A program made the position numbers and the translations under genes. The notes under the pieces are model-generated. The model saw only the letters and a program-made list of their open reading frames with translations, did no database searches and was not told where the DNA came from. This document shows positions 1 through 7,047 of a stretch of DNA of 62,596 nt, piece after piece; positions within the stretch are counted from its first letter, which is position 1, and each line of letters starts with the position of its first letter. The DNA comes from Symploca sp. SIO2C1 (GTDB lineage Bacteria; Cyanobacteriota; Cyanobacteriia; Cyanobacteriales; Coleofasciculaceae): the NCBI GenBank assembly GCA_010692635.1, contig JAAHGL010000029.1, positions 1 through 62,596 on the forward strand, in the 5' to 3' direction.

Positions 1-134
1 CTTTCAGCATTCTACATTCATTACTCCTTCCTGGCTAAATTTTAGGACTTAAGAGCGAAAAGTTAGATAAAATGCAATTGCTAGTGGTTATGCAGAGGAA
101 ATAGAGGAACCAGAAGCTCAAGAGGAGGTAGTAA

Positions 135-1238
135 ATGCCGACTAATACGGGGGTAATCGTCAAGCAGACGACATCTACAACAATTCCCCTGAAGGCGCAA
201 TTGGAGATTGCTGTAGTGGGAACCTGTACCACGGGGACTCTTGCTGCAAGTACTCCTACTCGGATTAGAACGGCTGATGAGGCAACAGCTATATTAGGAT
301 CGGGGGGAGCTACTGATACTTTACCCCAAGCAGTTGCTCTATTACAGCGTTATGGCTGTGGTAACCTGGTTGTCATCAAAGGGGCAACAGCAGATGAAGC
401 AGGGGTATTGGCAGCTATCCCCTTACTGGCTAACTCCATTACTCAGCTGGGGGTGGCTCCTCAAGTAGTAGTATGTCCATCATTCAATAGTGTCGATATC
501 GTTGCTGCATTGAAGACACTGGTAGATAATATTCGTGCGATCGCATTGGTTAACTTTACCGCTGCTACCTCCGTTACTGATGCTCTTACTGCTAGAGATA
601 CCGTCGATGGGGTGGGAATCAAGGATAATCGTATCGTTGCCTGTTTCCCCCATCTGAAAAATACTGATGATCCTACTAAATTGGAGGAAGTCAGTTTACA
701 TCTGGCAGGGATATTAGCTAATCTTGGCAACTATGGACAATCTCCCCTTAACCAGTCATTAAGAGGGGTCAATGGGACGGATGTTGCCATGTCCCTCAGT
801 TATTCTTCCGAAACATCCGATAATGAGAAACTCAACGATGTGGGAGTACTAACAGTTAACCGTGATTTTGACGGAGAGTATGTTATCTGGGGAGGCAGGA
901 ATAGTAGCTACTCAGAAGGATTGACAGATGTCCTCACTTTCATCAATGCTGTTAGAGCCAGGGATGAGATTACCCGATTAGTTGAGATGCGATCGCACAA
1001 ATTCCTTTCCCAAGAGTCCAACTTGGCTACTGCTAGCTTACTCAGGGAGTCGTTTATCAATTGTCTGGCAGAAGAAGCTAGCAAGGGTGCAATCAAGAGT
1101 GGTTATCAAGTGGTGTTTAACGAGTCTCTGAGTAATTTTGATGCTGGAATACTTGACTATGCAATTGAATTTGCCCCGTGGTTGCCTATTGAACTGATTA
1201 GAGCCACTGTTAAAATTTCAATTAAAGTAGGAGGGTAA
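135..1238 (+). CDS. Phage tail sheath protein
   Basis: Contractile-tail sheath subunit, which polymerises around the tail tube and contracts during DNA injection. The 367-residue protein has the family layout: an N-terminal segment with GVIVKQ and a TxxxxIAVVGTC strand, a central alpha/beta part (LVVIKG, PQVVVCPSF) and a C-terminal stretch ending FAPWLPIELIRATVKI. The length fits P2-type sheaths (about 390 residues). An AGGAGG ribosome site at 123-128 fixes the ATG. The tail-tube gene starts directly at the stop codon, the P2 FI-FII order. The gene shows that the virion was a myovirus. Recognition is by sequence pattern and gene order. Confidence 0.88.
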   Translation: MPTNTGVIVKQTTSTTIPLKAQLEIAVVGTCTTGTLAASTPTRIRTADEATAILGSGGATDTLPQAVALLQRYGCGNLVVIKGATADEAGVLAAIPLLANSITQLGVAPQVVVCPSFNSVDIVAALKTLVDNIRAIALVNFTAATSVTDALTARDTVDGVGIKDNRIVACFPHLKNTDDPTKLEEVSLHLAGILANLGNYGQSPLNQSLRGVNGTDVAMSLSYSSETSDNEKLNDVGVLTVNRDFDGEYVIWGGRNSSYSEGLTDVLTFINAVRARDEITRLVEMRSHKFLSQESNLATASLLRESFINCLAEEASKGAIKSGYQVVFNESLSNFDAGILDYAIEFAPWLPIELIRATVKISIKVGG

Positions 1239-1763
1239 ATGCCATCAATCTTTGAGTACCGTCCTGACGAGAGTACTGAGATCAAGTTTCTGGACTACCA
1301 GGGTAATCCAGCTGATGCCAAGGGGATGGTTGCTGAACTGACTCTGCCTGAAATAATGAGATTGGTTGAATCCGATTCTAGGATTGGGGAGGCGGGGAAT
1401 CAACAAAGACTACTGGGATTTGAAGCAATGGAGGCTTCAATGACTTTAAAGGGTATTAGTGAAGAGATAGATCTGATGCTCAAACAAACTATGATTACTG
1501 GAGGGGGTAGTAATTCTATTACTGTTCAAATTACAGGAAAAGCCCTCGATCGCTACAGTAATACCACAGCAACTATCAAGTATACTCTCAAAGGGCAGAT
1601 TAAAAAATATGCCTTCCATTCTTCCTTGACTCCCAATGAGAAAGCTGAAATGGAGTTACAGATGACGGTGTGGGGTTTTGGTCATGAATTAGGAGCTAAT
1701 ACCTTCTACTTTGAACCACAGGCTAAGAAGTGGGAAGTGAATGGAGTTAATGCTTGGAGTTGA
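1239..1763 (+). CDS. Phage major tail tube protein (FII-like)
   Basis: Subunit of the inner tail tube through which phage DNA passes. The 174-residue protein resembles P2 gpFII: it opens with a short strand (IFEYRP), has the ELTLPEIMRLVES segment, a GFEAMEASMTLKGI strand, and the ATIKYTLKGQIKKYAF strand near the end. Its length matches the family. It abuts the sheath gene with no gap; the last sheath codons supply a GGAGGG ribosome site, so the two are probably translationally coupled. A heptamer array follows the stop codon. Confidence 0.85.
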   Translation: MPSIFEYRPDESTEIKFLDYQGNPADAKGMVAELTLPEIMRLVESDSRIGEAGNQQRLLGFEAMEASMTLKGISEEIDLMLKQTMITGGGSNSITVQITGKALDRYSNTTATIKYTLKGQIKKYAFHSSLTPNEKAEMELQMTVWGFGHELGANTFYFEPQAKKWEVNGVNAWS

Positions 1764-1806
1764 TAAGTAAGAAGTAATAAGTAAGAAGTAATAAGTGATG
1801 AGTGAT
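1764..1806. repeat. Tandem heptamer array (TAAGTAAGAAG / TGATGAG type)
   Basis: Low-complexity tandem repeat of degenerate 7-8 base units filling the gap between the tube gene and the tail chaperone gene. The same class of repeat (reading TCATTAC on the other strand) recurs at 28.2, 29.4, 33.5, 57.4 and 61.9 kb. This is the usual look of short tandemly repeated repetitive sequences in filamentous cyanobacteria. Confidence 0.8.
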
Positions 1807-2389
1807 GAGTAAGAAAGGGAATGGCAGAAATACTGCTATAGAAATTCAGGATAAGGTAGGGGCGAATGGCAATTCGCCCGTACAGAGAGAGCAAACTGTT
1901 GTTCAGATAGGTGGCAAGGTTTTTGTTCAAAAGTCGTTAGCTGCTAATGTTTATTTTGAGTATCAGAGAAGGATTACTGCCCAAAGTCCCTCAATAGCAA
2001 TTGAGTGGTTGATGTATGAAGCCTATGGACTGTCTGATGAGCAGTTTGGGGAATTGAAGTTCAGGGAGAAGGGTAGGTTACAGTCTGCGATCGCTAGTTT
2101 TGATGCAGAGGTTACTTGCCATGACGATTTACCTTTTTCGGAGACTTCTGATTTCTCTGTAATGGGACACAGGTATACAGAAAAGCCCAATTCTGGGGAT
2201 TATTATACCAAGTTTGTGCAGCAGGCTGGACAAGGAGCGATCGCTTACAAGGAAGCAATACAGAATCTGTTTCTAATTGACGGCAAGGCGATAGAGGAGA
2301 AGGATTTTACTGAACCAGAAGGGATAGGCTATGGAGGAGCAGTAGCGCTAATGAACTGGATAAATTTTATGTTTTCCCCAGTCCCCTAG
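1802..2389 (+). CDS. Tail assembly chaperone (zero-frame product)
   Basis: The 195-residue protein sits between tail tube and tape measure, the position of P2 E/E' and lambda G/GT, whose products chaperone the tape measure during tail assembly. The sequence is helical and acidic (LSDEQFGELKFREKGRLQSAIASFDAE) with no recognisable catalytic motif. The zero-frame product ends at 2389. A canonical slippery heptamer at 2362-2368 lets a fraction of ribosomes continue to 2523 in the -1 frame (see separate entry). The first 30 residues may lie upstream of the true start, because they read through repeat sequence. Assignment rests mainly on position and frameshift architecture. Confidence 0.7.
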   Translation: MMSKKGNGRNTAIEIQDKVGANGNSPVQREQTVVQIGGKVFVQKSLAANVYFEYQRRITAQSPSIAIEWLMYEAYGLSDEQFGELKFREKGRLQSAIASFDAEVTCHDDLPFSETSDFSVMGHRYTEKPNSGDYYTKFVQQAGQGAIAYKEAIQNLFLIDGKAIEEKDFTEPEGIGYGGAVALMNWINFMFSPVP

Positions 2390-2523
2390 ATTTACTGTTT
2401 CTGCTGAAATATTTGGGCTGGAACTTGAATGATTTACGAGGATTAGGGAAGATGAAAGATACTCAGTTTTGGGTAGAGCAAGGGATAGCCTTATTGAAGG
2501 AAGAAGGAAGAAGGAATAGTTAA
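2362..2523 (+). other. Programmed -1 frameshift site and transframe extension of the tail chaperone
   Basis: Bases 2362-2368 read A AAT TTT in the zero frame, a perfect XXXYYYZ slippery heptamer. After a -1 slip both tRNAs re-pair as AAA TTT and reading continues from TAT at 2368 for 51 codons to TAA at 2521-2523. The extension (YVFPSPLDLLFLLKYLGWN at its start, LLKEEGRRNS at its end) looks like real protein. The -1 frame has no ATG, GTG or TTG between its previous stop (2311) and the slip site, so independent initiation of the whole segment is unlikely. The long product would be about 240 residues. Confidence 0.75.
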
Positions 2524-2548
2524 GAATTTAGAATGTAGAATTTAGAAT
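2522..2548. repeat. ATTTAGAA heptamer repeat
   Basis: Short tandem AGAATTTAGAATG units just after the frameshifted chaperone stop. The same repeat family appears at 4674-4693, 29905-29933, 48286-48320, 57930-57958 and 59831-59860. Several copies abut or overlap stop codons. Confidence 0.7.
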
Positions 2549-2604
2549 GAGTTCTACACTCATTACCCATTACTTTCAATCCCTAACACCTAACACCTAA
2601 TCAG

Positions 2605-4689
2605 ATGGCAATTACCGAGACTATTAGATTTAACGCCAATGTTCAGGGTGCTCTATCTGGATTCCAACAGATAGAGAGTAAAGCTAATGCTCTTTCTAGT
2701 AAACTGAGTAGTATCGGTGGAACTGCTGTAGGTGCAGGAGCGGCGATCCGAAGGGTAGCGAAGCTAATCGCGGTTCCGATTACTGCTGGGTTAGGGGTAG
2801 CGGTTAAGGAAGCTTTGGCTTTTGAGGAGGCGACGGCGGATTTAAATAAGGTAATAAATGCATCTGATAAGGTGGTTAAGTCGTTTTCCGGTAATATCCT
2901 CAAGCTGTCTCGCGATATCCCCATCGCTGCTACAGGTTTACAACAAATAGCAGCAGCGGGTGCTCAGATGGGTATTCCTCAAAAACAGTTGCTACGCTTC
3001 ACGGAAATTACTGCTAAGGCTGGTGTCGCTTTTGATATTACGGCGGCTCAGGCTGGGGAATCAATTGGTAAGATTTCCAATATTATGGGAGTGGGCATCG
3101 ATGAGATTGAGAACCTGCTGGGATCTGTTAATCATCTCTCCAATAATATGGCAGCTAAGGCTCCAGAGATTGTCAACACTCTTCAAAGAATTGGTGGCAC
3201 TGCCAAGACTTTTGGATTGGTGGGAGAGGAAGCAGCGGCTTTATCGTCAGCTTTTATTGCACTAGGTAAACCTCCAGAAGTGGCAGCGACAGGGATTAAT
3301 GCTCTACTAACTAAGATGCAGACAGCTACGGGACAAAGTAAAGGATTTAGGGAGGCATTGGGAGCCATTGGGTTGAGTGCTGAGGAGTTGGAAAGGAGTG
3401 TGAGGGAGAAGGGTTCCCAGTCAATTGTTGATTTTCTCAAGAGGATTCAACAACTGGATGAGGCTCAAAGACCTAAAATACTGTTGGAATTATTTGGCTC
3501 CGAGTACCAGGATGATATTTCCCTGGTTACTACTAACCTCAATGTACTTGAACAGGCACTCGGATTAGCTAGCGATCGCGCTAAAACTGCCACCAGTTTA
3601 CAGGATGAGTTTGCGGCTAGGAGTGCGACTACTGCTAATCAACTACAGTTACTGGGAAATAACTTTAGGGAAATTGGCATTACCATAGGGTCAGCTATCC
3701 TACCTGCACTGAATAACACGCTCTTAGCAATCCAACCGGTGGTTGTTGGTTTTGCTGACTTTGCCCAAGCCCATCCCAGGATTGTAACCGTTGGGGTAGC
3801 CTTTGCTGGAGTTGCCGCTGCTGCTGGGGGATTTTTAGTAGTGGCGGGAACCGTAGCAACCGCTGTAGGAGGTTTGATTACTACCTTTACTACTTTGGTT
3901 CCTGTGGTAGCTGGTGCTGGTGTGGCTATAGGTGCGATCGCTGCTCCGGTGGCTTTAGGTGTGGCAGCATTAGCAAGTATTGGGGTAGTAGTCTACCAAG
4001 TTATTACTAATTGGGAGGCACTCAAGGATACTACTGCTTCTGTCTTTGGTGCAGTTAAGGCTACCATTGTCAGCTGGGTGACCGAGGTTAAGTTCAGGTT
4101 TGTCCAAGTTAAACAGTATGTTACTGAAACCTTTGGGGGAATAGTAAATGCTGTGAGAATCAGGGTTGGTGAAGTCGTCTCCCAAGCACAATCGATGGCA
4201 AATCAGGTGATTACTGCGATAAGGGCACTACCCAGTCAAGCACTGGCAGCGGGACGTTCATTAGTCGGTAACTTTGCTCAAGGTATTATTGCTGCTGCTT
4301 CAGCTCCGATTGAGGCAGTCCAGGATATGGTAACTCGTATCCGTGGACTATTACCATCTTCTCCTGCTAAATGGGGGGCATTGAGTGATATTGATACCGT
4401 AGGACAGGGCATGATGGGAACAATAAGCAAGGGTATTAAACAATCAGCACATCTTCCTGTTCGAGCAACTCATTCAGTTGCAGGGGATATCCGGAGAGAA
4501 TTTACTTCTGCTTCTTCTGGGAGTAATAATGGTGATATTGTCAATATTGAATATAAGCCCAATATAACCATTAACAGTAGCGCTGATCCTCAAGCAATAA
4601 TTAATGCTTTGGAGTCCAGGGATGAGCAGTTTTTGGATTTAATTGAACGGGTGACGGGACGGCGCGGTAGGTTGGAATTTAGAATTTAG
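2605..4689 (+). CDS. Phage tail tape measure protein
   Basis: Tape measure that sets tail length and is threaded inside the tube. Its 694 residues have a TP901-type core at roughly 80-330 (RDIPIAATGLQQIAAAGAQMG, TGINALLTKM), followed by long Ala/Gly/Val-rich hydrophobic helices (about 390-470) that resemble membrane-inserting segments, and a C-terminal region with LLPSSPAKWGALSD. Family experience of about 1.5 angstroms per residue would give a tail near 100 nm. Part of residues 45-60 is encoded by a HIP-type interspersed repeat (GCGATCCGAAGGGTAGCGAAG at about 2744), and the last residues (EFRI) by an ATTTAGA heptamer repeat, so both ends of the gene carry repeat insertions. Confidence 0.9.
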   Translation: MAITETIRFNANVQGALSGFQQIESKANALSSKLSSIGGTAVGAGAAIRRVAKLIAVPITAGLGVAVKEALAFEEATADLNKVINASDKVVKSFSGNILKLSRDIPIAATGLQQIAAAGAQMGIPQKQLLRFTEITAKAGVAFDITAAQAGESIGKISNIMGVGIDEIENLLGSVNHLSNNMAAKAPEIVNTLQRIGGTAKTFGLVGEEAAALSSAFIALGKPPEVAATGINALLTKMQTATGQSKGFREALGAIGLSAEELERSVREKGSQSIVDFLKRIQQLDEAQRPKILLELFGSEYQDDISLVTTNLNVLEQALGLASDRAKTATSLQDEFAARSATTANQLQLLGNNFREIGITIGSAILPALNNTLLAIQPVVVGFADFAQAHPRIVTVGVAFAGVAAAAGGFLVVAGTVATAVGGLITTFTTLVPVVAGAGVAIGAIAAPVALGVAALASIGVVVYQVITNWEALKDTTASVFGAVKATIVSWVTEVKFRFVQVKQYVTETFGGIVNAVRIRVGEVVSQAQSMANQVITAIRALPSQALAAGRSLVGNFAQGIIAAASAPIEAVQDMVTRIRGLLPSSPAKWGALSDIDTVGQGMMGTISKGIKQSAHLPVRATHSVAGDIRREFTSASSGSNNGDIVNIEYKPNITINSSADPQAIINALESRDEQFLDLIERVTGRRGRLEFRI

Positions 4690-4707
4690 AATTAGGGCAA
4701 ACGCATT

Positions 4708-5115
4708 TTGTCAATACTTGTAACATTATCGGACGGAACTAATACCTTTGGATTCAGAGAATCTCAGGTTATCAGCATTGAAACTGGACAACAACGTCAG
4801 GTAGCTCAGTTACAACCGATTCGGGGTAAGGCACGTACTCAACTGTTAGGATTTGGACTAAAGACAGCAGAAATTAGAGCCAGATTTCATCGGGATGATT
4901 TCTCTGAACCTGCCACTTCACCTGATAGCCAGTTATCTGGTTTGCAATTCCTCTATGATATGGAAGCTGGGGTGTTTGAGCTGAGTATTGGTAGTAAATC
5001 ATTGGGTAGTTATGTGTTTGAAAATCTGGAAATTGCCTATACTAAAGTCAACGGCTCAACAACGATTGCTGCTGATGTCAATGTAAAGCTCGTTGAGTAC
5101 CACGTATCAAGTTAA
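4708..5115 (+). CDS. Tail protein in the gpU position
   Basis: A 135-residue beta-rich protein between the tape measure and the gpD-like hub. In P2 this slot holds U and X. The sequence (LSDGTNTFGFRES, IRGKARTQLLGFGLKTAEI, LQFLYDMEAGVFELSIG) is compatible with a small tail-terminator or baseplate protein of the gpU type, but similarity is weak by eye. The start is a TTG at 4708. No ATG is available until well into the conserved part, and the upstream 18 bases are repeat sequence. Function inferred from gene order. Confidence 0.5.
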   Translation: MSILVTLSDGTNTFGFRESQVISIETGQQRQVAQLQPIRGKARTQLLGFGLKTAEIRARFHRDDFSEPATSPDSQLSGLQFLYDMEAGVFELSIGSKSLGSYVFENLEIAYTKVNGSTTIAADVNVKLVEYHVSS

Positions 5116-5128
5116 GAATGCAGAATGT

Positions 5129-5150
5129 TGGCGTAGCCTCTCGTAGAGAA
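5129..5150. repeat. Interspersed palindromic repeat, copy 1 (GGCGTAGCCTCTCGTAGAG)
   Basis: A 22-base unit beginning GGCGTAGCCTCTCGTAGAG, followed by AAACAATTCTAAATTC. The same unit with the same flanks occurs at 57899-57920. Both copies lie just before a phage structural gene (hub gene; portal gene). Short palindromic units of this kind are dispersed in many cyanobacterial genomes. Confidence 0.8.
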
Positions 5151-5174
5151 GAAAAACAATTCTAAATTCTATAA

Positions 5175-6188
5175 ATGCCTATCAGACCCTATCTATCAAT
5201 TATCTACAACACCCAGAACCTTGACATTTCAGGTTTTATTAGAAGCTTTGTCCTTGATATAAGCATTACCCAACGATTAACAGATTCAGCTACATCTCTG
5301 GCGGTAAGAATCAGAGATGATGAAATGAAGTTTCAACAAGACCCTATGTTCAATGGGATTGGGGATAGTCTTGATGTAGAATTATTCTATGAGAATCACA
5401 CCCCTGACAGAAGGCTATCTCCTGGACGCTTCTACTTGGATAGAGTGGAGCTATCCTCACCACCAGATGTTATTAATCTGCAAGCCATCAACAGACCTTT
5501 GAACCTGGCTTTGAGGACTAAAAAGACTCGGACATTTAGCAATCTGAGTTTAGGAGAGATAGTGAGTGCGATCGCATCTGAGCATGGTCTTGGAGTTTCT
5601 GGCATCCGAGAAAATATCAATGTTACCGGCTGGGAACAAAAAGATAAGTCAGATTTAGAGTTCCTGATGGACTTAGCCAGAGATTTTGACCATGTGTTCC
5701 GGTTCGATGACCAAGGTAGAATTTACTTCCAGTCGTGGGAATTACTGGATAATGCAGGTACAGTTTGGGTGTTTAACAAGGACAATATTTTAGATAAACC
5801 AAAGCTGAGGTTTACCCAAAGTGATAGTGGGACTTATAGGTATTTTCAGACAGAATATGGAGGCAGTGGAAGTACTGCTTCTTTAGCAGATACTTTTGTG
5901 TTTTCCACGGATACTTTTAAAGGTTCTGTTAAATACGAAACCTTTGAACAAGCAAGACTAGGAACAAGAGCATTGTGGCGGCGCTCCAATGCCAATTCGA
6001 TGCTTGTGGAGTTTACGATAGAAGGCAATGGTCTGGTCAAGCTTGGGTCAAATTTTCAGATTACCGGCTACGGAACTTTTGATGGAAATTACCAGATTCA
6101 AGAACTACGTAACTCGCTCAATGATAATGGTTGGATAACCGAAATTAAGGGTAGAAAACTGTATGAAGAGTCGCCAATGAATAATTAG
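5175..6188 (+). CDS. Baseplate hub / late control gpD-like protein
   Basis: 337 residues resembling P2 gpD and T4 gp27-type hub proteins, which sit at the tail tip between tube and spike. The N-terminal half has the hub strands (IRSFVLDISITQRLTDSATSLAV, GRFYLDRVELSSPP). Then comes LSLGEIVSAIASEHGL, the segment that normally precedes the second hub domain, and WEQKDKSDLEFLMDLARDFDH, a well conserved family block. The C-terminus has the expected strand-rich form. It closes the tail block. No LysM gpX gene lies in front, so that domain is absent or was lost. Confidence 0.8.
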   Translation: MPIRPYLSIIYNTQNLDISGFIRSFVLDISITQRLTDSATSLAVRIRDDEMKFQQDPMFNGIGDSLDVELFYENHTPDRRLSPGRFYLDRVELSSPPDVINLQAINRPLNLALRTKKTRTFSNLSLGEIVSAIASEHGLGVSGIRENINVTGWEQKDKSDLEFLMDLARDFDHVFRFDDQGRIYFQSWELLDNAGTVWVFNKDNILDKPKLRFTQSDSGTYRYFQTEYGGSGSTASLADTFVFSTDTFKGSVKYETFEQARLGTRALWRRSNANSMLVEFTIEGNGLVKLGSNFQITGYGTFDGNYQIQELRNSLNDNGWITEIKGRKLYEESPMNN

Positions 6189-7047
6189 CTCAAAACTTGT
6201 TGCGGCAAAAATTACTCAAGAATTGCAACTATTTATCCCTCGTATTCTTCAAGTAAAAGTAAAATTTTTCTAAAGATCTTCTCTGTGAATTTTTGTTGCA
6301 AATCCTGAAAATTTCGTAAAAAAACCTTGTTATCTCTTTTGAATGTGTCACTATAGTTAACTGTGAATTGCGATTGCAGGCGAACGTGCAGTGGTGATTT
6401 ACTGGATAATCTCAATGGAGAAAGAAATCAACAACAGAGTCAACAGTTTGTTGCTGGGTTTCTTCTCTATAGCAGAGATTGCCGCACATTTTAAAGCAGT
6501 TTTAGAGCATCTAGCCTAGATGGTAGTGATGCGATAATAGGCGAGATTAGATATTAAAGAACGTTTCAATTTCGTTCAGTCATTTGCCTAGCGTTTTGCT
6601 TGGGTGAGTATTTAACTCGTTTGTTGATTGCACAGCTTAAGAGAGTTCATTTGTTATTTGGGATCAGGGTAAATTAGTCATGAGTACAATCAACACTGAG
6701 TATCAAGTTTATTTAGAGTATTTAGTCATTGGGAAAGGGAAGCTATTCGTTGTTCAATCTCAATGATACCAATGCTCACCAATACGACAGTTAGCGATCG
6801 CTTGTGGGTTTAGCTAGTTAATTTACCTGTAGGGGATAACTTCTCCTGCAAAACCTACACTCTGAATATCGCGCTGTATTCGTCATCTATTTTTCAAGTA
6901 GATAGGACAATAGTTAATCCTATGCCGAACTTTAGTGTAGTTCGTAGGTTTGGCATGGTTTGGTGAGGAAATTTTTTGAGAGTTTATTGGTTAGTGAGCA
7001 TCAGGGTAATTCGCTATGAGTACAATCAACACTGATTATAAAGTTTG
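6189..7047. other. 859-bp intergenic stretch with duplicated leader modules
   Basis: No convincing protein or RNA gene. It holds two related modules: MSTINTEYQV-type mini-ORFs starting at 6680 (28 codons, ends 6766) and at 7016 (10 codons, MSTINTDYKV). The second stops in a TGATG overlap with the ATG of the pentapeptide gene at 7048. The 6707-6775 part (TATTTAGAG, then AAGCTATTCGTTGTT and CTCAATGATAC) recurs at 9389-9459 in front of the RTX gene. I infer a shared leader or promoter module that has been copied between the two cargo genes. No tRNA fold was seen. Confidence 0.5.

Noticed and set aside
6189-7047. tRNA or other RNA gene in the intergenic stretch
   Set aside because: No cloverleaf or T-loop pattern was found on either strand.
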